From contig NC_012864.1 in NCBI RefSeq assembly GCF_000026945.1, positions 310,001 to 374,000 on the forward strand: 64,000 nt of DNA, given 5' to 3'. A program made the position numbers and the translations under genes. The notes beneath the pieces were generated by a model. That model saw only the letters and a list, made by a program, of their open reading frames with translations. It was not told where the DNA came from and did not search any database. Shown here piece by piece: positions 24,311-33,763 of this stretch (position 1 is the first letter of the stretch; every line of letters begins with the position of its first letter). The stretch comes from Candida dubliniensis CD36 (taxonomy: Eukaryota > Ascomycota > Pichiomycetes > Serinales > Debaryomycetaceae).

Positions 24311-25663
24311 CATGAGCAAATCTCTATTTAACTTTAAAATGGTAATGGCAATGGTAACTTTTTTTCACTCACTCTCTTTTTTGTTGTTGTTGTTGTTGTG
24401 GCTAATGGAATGGTTAACAAAAACGATCAACCAGTTGGATTTGCGTTTAGAATTCTTAGACAATTTTTTTTTTCTAAAAAAAAAAGAAATTGGGGGGAAG
24501 AAAAAAAAAAAGATGTTAAAATTCATATCTCAAATTTCTTTGACATATCTTGATAAAAATAAATTTAATCTGTCTTGTCTTTGAATTAACAAAGATTTCA
24601 ATATATAGAAAAGAAATCAAAAATCAACACATTTATCTATCTAACTATCTATCCTGGGATGTTAAGTTAAAAGAAATGCCTATTGTTTTCTTTTGGTACC
24701 TGAAATAAATCCAAATCCAAATCACAAGTACAAGTACAAGTACAGAAAATATTTATGATCAATTTTAATTTAAAATTTAAAATTTAAAGTAATGACACTT
24801 ATAAACGAAACATTAGGGGGAAGGTTTTCTTTTTAGTCAGTAAAATCCGATAAATACATAATCGTTGTCTATAAATAAGTAAGTTCTTCTTCTACTTCTT
24901 CTTCTACTACTTCTTGTTTTTTCTATATTATTTGCTCAACAATATCTGCAATGACTTAAAATCGTTGGGTTGGGTTTTTAGTTTTTTTTTTAAAAAAAAC
25001 TAGACAATGTGTGGTTGGTGGGTTGGTTGATCTATTGTGGTATTCCGAAGAATGGAATGTCACACAATATTAATCATTATGTAGCCTAATTAGGAAAGTG
25101 ATCGTTTAGTGCTATACATTATTTTTTAATTGTTTTATTTCTGTTGGGTTCAAGTTAACAATAAGAAAAAAAAAGAAAGAAAGAAAGAAAGAAAGAAAGA
25201 AAATCAACTAATTTAACCCAATATTCAGCCGTAACTGCATGTTAAAGCAAAAGATGAGCTTTAATCTACCACTACTATTGCTACTACTACTACTATTGCT
25301 GTTCCCTTTTCCATCGTTATTATTGTCATAATGAATATGGTTATGATTCTTTTGGGTTTTTTTTTTTTTTTTTTTTTTTTTTTCAATATGCTTTAATTTA
25401 GTTTTATTTAAAGAATGGTGTCATGATTTTAAATTTATTTAATTTATTTAATTTATTCATTACTCTTCCATCGTTTTTTTTTTTTTTTAATTGAATTGCT
25501 TGTTTTTTTATTTTATATTCTTACTTAAATTACATTTATATATATATATAAACAAATTCATATTCATTTACTCTTTTAACTCTTATAACTCTTTTAACTC
25601 TACCTTTTTTTTTGGTTTTTTTTTTTTATATTTGATATTTTATATTTGATATTTTTGTCAAAG
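23144..25663. other. Intergenic region upstream of the DUF3112-like gene
   Basis: No supported gene in 2.5 kb. It starts with a 12-bp AAAAAGAGAAAG-type repeat (about 23155-23215) right after the GDS1-like stop, then (TATATG)n, AATCA units (23637-23667), GGTCTTTCTTT units (23850-23902), (ATT)n, a (GAAA)n run (about 25165-25201) and a T-A palindrome at 24978-25003. Only the last 238 bp before the next start lack ATG. Confidence 0.6.
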
Positions 25664-27175
25664 ATGGTGATGCCTAATCCAGAAGAATATACTGCAATTC
25701 ATGGTGTACTGAGAATATTACGATTTTTAAATAATTATCCAGCTGAAGGTACTGGTACTTTAATTTTATCAGAAAAGGCAAAAAATTTAATTGGTCCTAA
25801 ATTACCACAAATTTTAATTGATTATTCAACTGCAACTCAATTGAATTTATTTGGTGATTATCCTAATAAATCAGATATTATTCCTTCAGCAATTTTCATT
25901 GGATTATTTTCTATAATTGCCATTTTACATTTGATAGTATTTTCTATTAATTATTATCGAGGTCATTATTTTTGGTTATCATTAGGTTGGGTATTTTATG
26001 CCATTTGTCGAATATTGGGATTTGCTTTAAGAATTGTATGGTCTCATGATTTAACTGATTGTAAAGTGGGGATTACTAGTGAAGTATTTTTAATTATCCC
26101 TACAGTTTTAATTGCTTCATTTAATCTTGTTTTAGCTCAACGGATATTTACTTGGAGACATCCAGTGGGTGGATCAAGAAAAATTTTTTGGACTTTAATG
26201 TGGATTCTTTATGCTTTAGTTGCTGGTGTAGTAGCTATGACTATTGTTACTTCAGGAGGTTTAAATATTTATTTACTTTCTGAAGCTAATTATTCTCGTT
26301 ATAAAAAAGTGGTTATGAGTACATCAATTTTAATTATTATTTATTCTTTAACAGCAGTTGGATTAATTCTTTTAGCTTGGTTATTTAAACCAACTAAAAA
26401 AGATGAAAATTTATATACTTATCAACCTTGGTGGATTGAATCATTTGCACCATTTTATTTTGTGAAAAAAAATGAACCTCAAATTGCTGCTTTATCTTTT
26501 TTAAAAAGAAATCATAATCATCGTTATGCAATTCGAGTTATTGCTGCTACTCATAATCTTCATAAAACCGTGAAAGGTTTAACTAATCAACGAGGTGATT
26601 TGACTCATAATGTTTCATTAATGATAATTGGTGTCACCACTTTGATTATATTGGTTAGTTCGATTCTTCGAGCCGTTATTTGTTTCCAAGGTCGTATGAA
26701 ATATTTTACCGCCCCTGTTGGTAAAGCCCCAGTAATGTATGTGTTTTGGGGTGGTCTTGAAGTTGGGGTCAATTTATTATATATCATTGGTCGGGTGGAT
26801 TTGAGGTTTTATCGACCAGATAGATTACCAAAAGATGTTAGAAATATTGTTACAGCAGAACAATCATTATATCCATCTGAAATTGAAGATGAAGGTGATG
26901 ATCAAAATGTATTGGATAAAGAATCTTTGGATAAACATCCTCAACCATATTCAGGGAAAACTTTTAGTAATAATAATAATAATAATAATCATCATCATGA
27001 TGATAATGATGATAATGAATTTGGATTCACTGATTCAGATGATAAAGATGTCCATACTGATCTTGATGGTAATGAAGATTTTGATTTTATTAATGGTGGT
27101 TCTGAAAAACCTAAAAATAATTTTCCTTATCCATTTAAAGAAAAATCAGAAACCGTATCTGAATTTCATTTTTAA
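25664..27175 (+). CDS. Seven-helix membrane protein of the fungal DUF3112-like family
   Basis: 503 aa from the ATG at 25664. About seven hydrophobic segments: near residues 70-95, 105-125, 140-160, 180-200, 220-245, then after a cytosolic-looking loop two more near 320-345 and 365-390. Charged loop motifs RFLNNYP, RGHYFWLSLGW, LAQRIFTWRHPVGGS and GRVDLRFYRPDR resemble a widespread fungal family of unknown function with a lipid-translocating-exporter-like topology. The N-terminus ends in a soluble segment and the C-terminal 110 residues are acidic and His/Asn-rich. No catalytic motif is visible, so transporter, receptor or structural roles remain open. The first in-frame ATG pair MVM was chosen. 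Confidence 0.7.
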   Translation: MVMPNPEEYTAIHGVLRILRFLNNYPAEGTGTLILSEKAKNLIGPKLPQILIDYSTATQLNLFGDYPNKSDIIPSAIFIGLFSIIAILHLIVFSINYYRGHYFWLSLGWVFYAICRILGFALRIVWSHDLTDCKVGITSEVFLIIPTVLIASFNLVLAQRIFTWRHPVGGSRKIFWTLMWILYALVAGVVAMTIVTSGGLNIYLLSEANYSRYKKVVMSTSILIIIYSLTAVGLILLAWLFKPTKKDENLYTYQPWWIESFAPFYFVKKNEPQIAALSFLKRNHNHRYAIRVIAATHNLHKTVKGLTNQRGDLTHNVSLMIIGVTTLIILVSSILRAVICFQGRMKYFTAPVGKAPVMYVFWGGLEVGVNLLYIIGRVDLRFYRPDRLPKDVRNIVTAEQSLYPSEIEDEGDDQNVLDKESLDKHPQPYSGKTFSNNNNNNNHHHDDNDDNEFGFTDSDDKDVHTDLDGNEDFDFINGGSEKPKNNFPYPFKEKSETVSEFHF

Positions 27176-27528
27176 ATGAACCAAAAAAAAAATAAAAAAA
27201 AAAAAAAAGAAGTGTTTCCTCCATTTATAGAAGACTTTAAAAAATTATATAGACCGTATTTTTCTTCTTCTTCCTTTTCACGTTTAGTAATGTTTTTTTT
27301 TTTAAAATTATATATGCCATTTTAATGTTATAATCAAGTTTTGTATTACTAATGTATATTCTCTTGGGTGTTAAATTGCACCCATATTCACATTTTTTTT
27401 TTTTTTTTTTTTTTTTTTTAGGCATCGCATCCAATTGGTAGGAAAATTTTAATTAAAGAAGTTCTGAGAATTGTTTTTTTTTTTTTTTTAAAAAAAACAA
27501 CTGGTACAAAGTATAACCACCCTATACC
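27176..27528. other. Short intergenic region DUF3112-like gene / BUD23
   Basis: Contains an A-rich tract after the stop, a T27-type run (about 27392-27419) and a T(n)A(n) junction (27472-27497) ending 31 bp before the BUD23 start. No gene seen. Confidence 0.6.
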
Positions 27529-28344
27529 ATGTCAAGACCAGAAGAACTTGCTCCACCAGAAGTGTTTTATAATGATACTGAATCATTCAAATATACATCA
27601 TCTACTCGTGTTCAACACATTCAAGCAAAAATGACATTACGAGCTTTAGAATTATTAAATCTCGAACAAGACTCATCACAATTCTTATTAGATATAGGAT
27701 GTGGATCAGGATTATCTGGAGAAATCTTAACTGAAGAAGGATATAATTGGATTGGGATGGATATTTCTCCTAGTATGTTAGCTACTGGATTAGATAGAAA
27801 TGTTGAAGGAGATTTATTTTTGGGTGATGTTGGTAATGGAATTCCATTTAGACCAGGAACATTTGATGCTGCCATATCTATATCAGTAATTCAATGGTTA
27901 TGTAATGCAGATATATCAGGAATTGATCCTAAAAAAAGATTATTGAATTTTTTTAATAGTTTATATGCATCATTAAAACGAGGAGGGAAATTTGTTGCTC
28001 AATTTTATCCTAAAAATGATATCCAAACAGAAAATATTATGAATGCTGCTAAAATTGCTGGATTTGGTGGTGGATTAATAATAGATGATCCAGAATCTAA
28101 ACGACATAAGAAATATTATTTGGTATTGACTGCTGGTATGGCAGAACGACAAATCAATTTAACTGGAGCAGAAATGGATTCTCCTATTGATGAAAAAACT
28201 AAATTATCAAATAAAAAAAGAAAAAGGATAATGGAAAGTAAAAAACAATTTATTAATAGAAAGAAAGAAATTATGAGGAAAAGAGGTAGGAAAGTTGCTG
28301 AAGATTCAAAATTTACTGGAAGGAAAAGACGTCCAAGATTTTAA
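27529..28344 (+). CDS. BUD23: 18S rRNA (guanine-N7) methyltransferase Bud23
   Basis: S-adenosylmethionine-dependent methyltransferase that modifies a guanine in 18S rRNA (G1575 in S. cerevisiae) with Trm112 and is needed for 40S maturation. Class I fold: motif I LLDIGCGSG at 53-61, GMDISPSML, then GDVGNGIPFRPGTFDAAISISVIQWL (motif IV region). The C-terminus is rich in Lys/Arg (KRKRIMESKKQ, KRKRRPRF-like), the usual nucleolar tail. The length of 271 aa matches the family. Head-to-tail with IMG1 292 bp downstream. Confidence 0.93.
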   Translation: MSRPEELAPPEVFYNDTESFKYTSSTRVQHIQAKMTLRALELLNLEQDSSQFLLDIGCGSGLSGEILTEEGYNWIGMDISPSMLATGLDRNVEGDLFLGDVGNGIPFRPGTFDAAISISVIQWLCNADISGIDPKKRLLNFFNSLYASLKRGGKFVAQFYPKNDIQTENIMNAAKIAGFGGGLIIDDPESKRHKKYYLVLTAGMAERQINLTGAEMDSPIDEKTKLSNKKRKRIMESKKQFINRKKEIMRKRGRKVAEDSKFTGRKRRPRF

Positions 28345-28636
28345 TCAAAAAAATTTTTTTTTTTTTTACTTTTTACTTTTTACATTTGGAATGGATTGAT
28401 ATATTGTATAAATGTTTTGTTATATATTTAATATAAGAAATGGATATTATTATTATTATTATTATGGCTGTAGTAAGATAGTAAGTCACGTGAATAAAAT
28501 TTGTATAAGTTGAGAGAAAGATTTTAGGTTTTTTCTTCTTCTCCTCCTCCTCCTCTGGTCGATTTTGAAAAACTGGCTCAGAAAAAAAAAATTTCATTCA
28601 AAACCAGAACTTTTCTACAATATACCCATCAAAACA

Positions 28637-29267
28637 ATGTTTGGATTAATAACGAAATCATTTGGTATAAAACCAGTCATACAACCCATAAGATCTTTCC
28701 ATTATTTAAGAAAACGTAAGTACCAATAACACACAACTATTTATCAACCTTGTCAAGTACTAACATGTCCTTTTTTTTTTTTTTTTTTTTTTTTTTGCCT
28801 TAGAATTACCTACTGTATTTGAACCATTACCAAAAAGAAGAAATGGTGAAGGTGTAATGCCTTATTTACATAGACAATTGTTAGAAAAACATGATCCAAC
28901 AGGTAAAAGACGAGCATTAGTTGAAAATAGTAAAACAGGATTACGTGCTGGTGATATTATTAAAGTCACTTATCTTGATAGATCTGATGTCACTGGTCGA
29001 GTCATTGGTATTAAAAGAGGGTTTTTAAATTTGGGTACTAATATATTAATTAGAACTAAATTAAATAAAGTTGGATCTGAATTGAGAATCCCAGTTTATA
29101 ATCCAAATATTAGAAATATTGAAGTATTACATAAACCTACTAGATATATGCCAAGAGCTAAACATTTTTATATTAGAGAACATAAGAGATATGATGTTGA
29201 TGATGTTGAAGCATTTGTTAAAAAACAATTTGGAGAAGGAAGAAAGAATACAAAATCTAAAAAATAG
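28637..29267 (+). CDS. IMG1: Mitochondrial large-subunit ribosomal protein bL19m (Img1), one intron
   Basis: Joined CDS 28637-28715 plus 28804-29267, 180 aa. Exon 1 encodes MFGLITKSFGIKPVIQPIRS..., a basic N-terminus lacking acids, as expected for mitochondrial import; the codon split C|AA gives Gln and continues into LPTVFEPLPKRRNG. The body shows the L19 features RAGDIIKVTYLDRS, GRVIGIKRGFLNLGTNILIRT and the conserved VGSELRIPVYNPNI-type segment. Starting at the downstream ATG 28857 would lose the import signal and the first third of the conserved region, so the spliced model is preferred. S. cerevisiae Img1 is 169 aa. Confidence 0.9.
28716..28803 (+). other. Spliceosomal intron in IMG1
   Basis: 88 nt, donor GTAAGT at 28716, perfect yeast branch site TACTAAC at 28758-28764, a T26 polypyrimidine run and acceptor TAG at 28801-28803. 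Removal keeps the reading frame and joins the presequence to the L19 body. The only protein-gene intron I could support in the window. Confidence 0.9.
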
Positions 29268-29350
29268 AACGACAAATGGGGAATGAGAAATATTCATGTA
29301 AATAGAATTGTTTATTAATATTAATTTTATCTCAAATTTTGTTATTTTTG

Positions 29351-29704
29351 TTATTTTTGTTGCTGTTGTAGTAATTGATTTAATTTATTGGAAAGTTCGT
29401 TTCCAAAACGGTTTTGAAAATCTATACTAATGGTTTGCATCAAAGCTTCAAATGTTTCAAATGATTCAAATGATTCAAATGATTTCTCAATTGTTCGTAT
29501 TGTGGTAGTAGTTGTTATTTCATACCAACCTTTAAAACCAACAGTAACTTTGATATTTCGACCTTCATACGTGATTAATTGAATATAGTTGGAATTGGAA
29601 TTGGACTTGATATCTGGTGTCACAATCAATTCACATTTTGGGAAAAATGACTTATATTCATGATAAATCGTCGTTAACTCCTCAATTTGTTGTTGAATTT
29701 CCAT
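29351..29704 (-). CDS. Small GSKIP-domain (DUF727-like) protein
   Basis: 117 aa. The C-terminal stretch ETFEALMQTISIDFQNRFGN followed by ELxxKLxxLL aligns with the most conserved part of animal GSKIP (ET..SLL.TLSP.Y...FGN.L...L..L), and an upstream beta segment (YIQLITYEGRNIKVTVGFKG) fits the strand-rich front of that fold. In animals GSKIP binds GSK3-beta and PKA; the domain also occurs in Clu1/CLUH. Fungal partner unknown. Repeats FESFESFETFE come from a short TCAAATGAT-type DNA repeat. It is convergent with IMG1 (83 bp apart) and divergent from MAK31. Confidence 0.6.
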   Translation of the reverse strand: MEIQQQIEELTTIYHEYKSFFPKCELIVTPDIKSNSNSNYIQLITYEGRNIKVTVGFKGWYEITTTTTIRTIEKSFESFESFETFEALMQTISIDFQNRFGNELSNKLNQLLQQQQK

Positions 29705-30364
29705 AATTTTGACATAATTTACTTAGAAGAGGAAACAAGTCTCCAAAAAAAAAAAAAAAGAAAAACAAGAAGTAGGTGTAAGTTTTTTTTTGAAAATGAA
29801 AACCTACCTCCCATCTCTTACTTACGTAGAATTTCAAGAAACAAACATTGTCTCCCATAAATATTTCAAGAGATATTCCTACAAATTAAAAAAAAAAAAA
29901 CGAAACTTTAGCCCACTAATTTACTAAAGAAAATTGTTAAAACTGTAGTCACAACTGATTCCCAGTGTTCCATTATTTGAATGTGTCAACACCAGGCGCC
30001 CAGAAACGTGCTCCATTTAAGGTCTATCTACGCTTATATCCATTTGTGAACCTTCAAATCAACTTACCATTGAATAGAAAGTAAAGCTGATCTTTATATA
30101 TAAAGGGTGGATCTGCGATTGATGTTAAAGAAAAGAAAAGAAAAGAAAAAAAGAAGAAGAACCCAAAAAAAAAAAAAAAAAAATTTCAATTGAAAAGTTT
30201 TCTTTAAATATATTTTACGATCAACAAATGTTTGGTCTCTGGTGCACTACAAATATTAGGAATTTTTTTTTTTTTTTTTTTTTTTCGTCAGTGTGTGGAA
30301 AATTTCTCCTACAACCAATTAAGTTGATTATTTAAAAACCCTAACAATATCTCCCATAACATCT
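29705..30364. promoter_or_regulatory. Divergent promoter region, GSKIP-like gene / MAK31
   Basis: 660 bp shared upstream region. It holds GAAAA pentamers (about 30127-30150), an A-rich run and a T23 run (30263-30285). The middle part (29940-30060) is of more balanced composition (includes GGCGCC near 29996) and is the likeliest regulatory core. No gene seen. Confidence 0.5.
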
Positions 30365-30640
30365 ATGTGTGCCTCGTTAACACCAGACAAATTCATAGGT
30401 GCTAACCTTCACGTCAAACTAAGTGATTCCAGAATCCTTGAAGGTATACTCACTGTCATTGATCCATTTGGTAACTTGCTCTTGTCAAATGTGTATGAAA
30501 CTTCAATCGACAAATTAAATGATAAACAATTACACGTTAGAGAAATTGGTTTAGTCAGTGTACCTAGAGAAAGCATTGAAAATATCAAAGTTGACAGAAA
30601 AACACATAAAAGTATATTTGGAATGGAAAGAAGTAATTAA
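30365..30640 (+). CDS. MAK31: Sm-like auxiliary subunit of N-terminal acetyltransferase C (Mak31/Naa38)
   Basis: 91 aa Sm/LSM-fold protein. The residues DKFIGANLHVKLSDSRILEG, LTVIDPFGNLLLSNVYE and GLVSVPRESIENIKVDRK track S. cerevisiae Mak31 (DFIG..L.V.L...RIL.G.L...D...NLLL..V.E... GLVSVPR.S...I.ID) almost position by position. Mak31/Naa38 joins Mak3 (catalytic) and Mak10 in NatC, which acetylates Met-hydrophobic N-termini. A true spliceosomal LSM subunit is less likely given the VPR motif. It ends 45 bp from the convergent CFEM gene. Confidence 0.85.
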   Translation: MCASLTPDKFIGANLHVKLSDSRILEGILTVIDPFGNLLLSNVYETSIDKLNDKQLHVREIGLVSVPRESIENIKVDRKTHKSIFGMERSN

Positions 30641-30685
30641 TTGAATCAAATCTATATTGATTTTTCATTTACTTTATATTTTTTC

Positions 30686-31483
30686 TTATGGAATTTCTTC
30701 AAGTTTGTTCTTTTTGGGCTTGATTTTTTGATTCAAAATTAATGACCCCATTTTTAAATTATTAGCATTTTTAGAAATATTTTTCGGGATTTTTTTAATT
30801 CTTTTAACGTGTTGAATTTTGCGTGGTTTAGGATTATCAAATTTATCAAATGCATGTTGATTGGAATAATAATTAACCGGTCGTGTTATAATAACCCTTC
30901 TGACATTGCCAACGTTGGTTGGGTCTCGATATCGTTTAGGTACATTAACTGGTCTTCGAATCACAATGAAAGCGCCATTTTCATCGAGTTCATCGGTTTC
31001 TTCCCATTCACATGGTTCATTAGGGTTATAGAATTCATCTTCTGATTCATCAACAATTTCAGGTTCAGGGTTAATTACTTCACTTGGTAACGGGGTTATG
31101 GTTACTCTAGCTGGGAACTCGACCGTTTGTGTCACTTGCATTGCTGAACTGGTATATTCAGTTTTCATAGTGGTGTCGGAAATGGAAGAAACTTTTGGTT
31201 CTGGCGGCCAAATTGCTGGTGGAGGGATTGGATTGGTAATGGAAGGACGACCGTGTTCTAAACATGTTCCTATATAATGGTCTCTGGCACTTATAAACGT
31301 TCCAAATGGACATATATCGACAAGACAGCCAATTATCAAATCCTCATTGATACATATACATGTTAAATTTGCAGCGTCTTCAGGACAATCATGGGCAATT
31401 TCATTGATACAACTTAAAAAACAAGCTGGAGGTGTTGCAAAGATTGATTTAAGGAATACCAAAGTGACGACAAGTAAAAGCAT
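30686..31483 (-). CDS. Secreted CFEM-domain protein without GPI signal
   Basis: 265 aa. Residues 1-16 form a signal peptide (MLLLVVTLVFLKSIFA). A CFEM domain follows at about 18-75 with all eight cysteines (C21, 25, 33, 42, 44, 53, 58, 74) and an Asp (D36) at the place of the heme-iron ligand ahead of the CxC pair. Candida CFEM proteins (Rbt5, Pga7, Csa2) relay heme from host hemoglobin. The first spacings are slightly short compared with the consensus. No C-terminal hydrophobic GPI signal is present; instead a Pro/Ser/Thr linker, an acidic patch (EEFYNPNEPCEWEE-like) and a strongly basic tail with dibasic sites (PKR, VRR, VKR). Probably soluble and secreted, possibly Kex2-processed. Heme binding is inferred. 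Confidence 0.8.
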   Translation of the reverse strand: MLLLVVTLVFLKSIFATPPACFLSCINEIAHDCPEDAANLTCICINEDLIIGCLVDICPFGTFISARDHYIGTCLEHGRPSITNPIPPPAIWPPEPKVSSISDTTMKTEYTSSAMQVTQTVEFPARVTITPLPSEVINPEPEIVDESEDEFYNPNEPCEWEETDELDENGAFIVIRRPVNVPKRYRDPTNVGNVRRVIITRPVNYYSNQHAFDKFDNPKPRKIQHVKRIKKIPKNISKNANNLKMGSLILNQKIKPKKNKLEEIP

Positions 31484-32225
31484 GTCACTTTAATCTTATT
31501 TTGAGTTTAAAGAAATTACCGCTGAGATAAGGAAGAGAATCAAAACAAAGAAAAAAAAAAAAACAACACCTAAAAAGTGATCTTAGTTTTCCGAAACTTG
31601 TAATTTTGCAGCAAGGCCAAAGAGAGAGAGAGAAAGAAGAAAAAAAAAAAAAAAAGAGCAATATATATATGTGGTATTACTATACTTCTAATATTCGTCA
31701 CTACGTGTATAGAGTAAAGCAAATAAGAGAGATTTTGTACGGTTTTGAATCTGTATTGATATAGTCATAATCTCGAAAATGTACTTTGTAGTTGAAACAC
31801 TGATTGCATTTAATCTTGGTGTGTGAATCAATACTCTTAACTCTACAACCAACGTAAGTATATAGGGACTCTTCTAGTCTTCAATTCAGTTCTAACTTAT
31901 GAATTCTAATTTCAAATTCTAAAAATAACTGTAGGCTAAAGACTAGTCCAAATAAAGACTAGTCCAAATCAACGCCTCTATTTTAGTAGGACGTGTATTT
32001 TTGTGCAAAAAAAGAACAATCTATTGATCACAATTAGACAAAAGGAAAAAAAAAAAAAATCAAAACAAACTTGGAAGGAAGAAGGAAGAAGGAAGAAAGG
32101 AAAAAAAAAAAAAAAAAAAAATTCAATTTCAACAATATACAACTTGATCATATTCCAACTGTTATTATTTATTACTATTATTTCTTTTTTTTTTTTTTTT
32201 TTTTCATCTTAATATAGTATCACCC
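31484..32225. promoter_or_regulatory. Divergent promoter, CFEM gene / membrane protein gene
   Basis: 742 bp. Besides poly-A and a (GA)n run near 31621-31635 it carries two adjoining copies of a 16-bp unit at 31938-31969. A run of A then T (32101-32120, 32186-32204) precedes the + strand start. No gene seen. Confidence 0.5.
31938..31969 (+). repeat. Two tandem copies of AAAGACTAGTCCAAAT
   Basis: Perfect direct repeat of 16 bp without spacer; each copy contains the palindrome ACTAGT. It is not low-complexity sequence and sits between two divergent genes, so a duplicated protein-binding site is plausible. Confidence 0.75.
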
Positions 32226-32945
32226 ATGCAAGGAAGTTACAATAACAATGGTCTACCAAGACCCTACTATATGAAACCATCAAAGAAAAAACTGTCACCG
32301 TATTCTAATTTGAAAGAACCAATTGTATATTTTAATACTCCAAAAAGAAAATTAATGGGATATATAATAATGTTCAGTTTAATTGGGATATTAATGTGGT
32401 GGATCTCTCAAGATTTCAAGGGGAAATCTGAAATTGAATATGAACTAGTTAAGAATGAAAAGTCAGGTGAAAAGAATACTCATATTGATCTTAAAAACAG
32501 TGCTAATTTGGACAAGATTGTGAATGCTGTTGGATCCAAAGCAGACAAAGAAAGTGAAAATCTCGATTTAGCTGAAAATTTGTCAGAAGGATCTAAAGGA
32601 CAAAAAGGAATTGGTGTAGCTGAAGCCCCTAAAGGGGGGATAGCTAATGAGGCTCCAGTTGTTGGCAATGATGAAGAAGAATTGGTTGGTACAGGTAAAA
32701 GTGGACAAAAACAACAAAAGGCTGAAGGAAATCCAAAGGGTAAAGGGTACAAAGCGTCTATTGGTAAGGCAAATGATAAAGATTCCACTGGTGCTGCTCC
32801 TGCTGCTGCTGCTGGTGCTGCTGCTGCTGGTGCTGATAGCCCCAATGGAAAAGAAGATCCTGCTCCTGACGTTGAAGACACTGCCGCTGCTGCGAGACTA
32901 TCCAATGAAGACAAAGTTCAACAGATTATAAAAGATACCGCATGA
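32226..32945 (+). CDS. Single-pass (type II-like) membrane protein of unknown function
   Basis: 239 aa, not recognised. A basic, Tyr/Pro-rich N-terminus (residues 1-42, with KKK and KRK) is followed by one transmembrane segment at about 43-60 (LMGYIIMFSLIGILMWWI), then a hydrophilic Lys/Glu-rich region with KG and GKG motifs and an Ala/Gly-rich run near residues 190-210 coded by GCTGCTGCT repeats. Positive residues before the helix predict the N-terminus in the cytosol and the long tail in the ER/Golgi lumen or outside. No catalytic motif is visible. Codon use and charge pattern support a real gene. Confidence 0.65.
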   Translation: MQGSYNNNGLPRPYYMKPSKKKLSPYSNLKEPIVYFNTPKRKLMGYIIMFSLIGILMWWISQDFKGKSEIEYELVKNEKSGEKNTHIDLKNSANLDKIVNAVGSKADKESENLDLAENLSEGSKGQKGIGVAEAPKGGIANEAPVVGNDEEELVGTGKSGQKQQKAEGNPKGKGYKASIGKANDKDSTGAAPAAAAGAAAAGADSPNGKEDPAPDVEDTAAAARLSNEDKVQQIIKDTA

Positions 32946-33191
32946 TCCAAAGAATTCGTTATTCTTTATTATCATTTATAGATCTTTTCTTTTCTTCATA
33001 TGTAACGACCCTACTTTATTTACTGCATTTTTACTAAATAGATATTAAATTCAAACAATAAATATATTTTTTTTAAAAAAAAAAAAAGAAAAAAAAAGAA
33101 AGAAAGCATTTGGGATGAAAGTGAAAAGTTCTTAACGAATTTCTGGTAAAAAAAAATAGAGTTTATAAAAAAAAAAACAAAAAAACACTAT

Positions 33192-33263
33192 AGGTCCAAC
33201 TGGGAATCGAACCCAGGTTACCGGAATCAGAAACCGATGTGATCGCCACTACACTATTGGACC
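33192..33263 (-). tRNA. tRNA-Gln(CUG)
   Basis: 72 nt cloverleaf on the minus strand: acceptor GGTCCAA/TTGGACC, D-arm with AGTGTAGTGG, anticodon loop TTCTGAT (anticodon CTG), T-arm CTGGG-TTCGATT-CCCAG and discriminator T. It closely resembles S. cerevisiae tRNA-Gln(CUG). The anticodon stem's last pair is a T-T mismatch. No intron. A poly-T terminator follows on its strand. Decodes CAG. Confidence 0.88.
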
Positions 33264-33763
33264 ACTAAAACACCTGTGTTTGACGCCTATAAAGTATAGT
33301 ACTTGGCTAATCAACTTATCTAAATATTGCAAATACTTTGAAGTTTGTATTATTATTGACATAAATAATGGTTAATAAGTATGGAAACGCTTGAAAACAT
33401 AAAGGAGTGCGCATAAATAGTTTGAGCGGTGTTGTTTAGTGGTTAACGAAAGTCTATTAAAAGTTAATGTTTGGTACGACTTTATTTCTTCGAATGTGCT
33501 TTACCAGTCTGAAGAACAAAAAAAAAAACGTAACAAATGAATCTTTTATATATCTATATAATAATGTAACGTCTAGGTGAATAAGAGAAGTATCCAAATA
33601 GATCTTTACATTCAAGATTTTATCAATTGTTCTTTTTTTTTTTTGGATTAATTTTGCAATTTATTGAACCAAAAAAAAAAAAAAAACACCCCCCAAATAT
33701 TCACCCAAAATAAACATAACATTTTATTATTAAACCAAATATACATTTTATAATTTATTTAAA
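33264..33763. other. Intergenic, tRNA-Gln upstream and SPX-RING 3' flank
   Basis: 500 bp without a gene. Homopolymer runs and a C6 run near 33689 sit next to the SPX-RING stop. I looked for LTR-like ends near the tRNA and could not support one. Confidence 0.5.

Noticed and set aside
32480..32914. 144-codon minus-strand frame opposite the membrane-protein gene
   Set aside because: Shadow of the Ala-rich coding strand; alanine codons read as Ala/Ser/Pro on the opposite strand.
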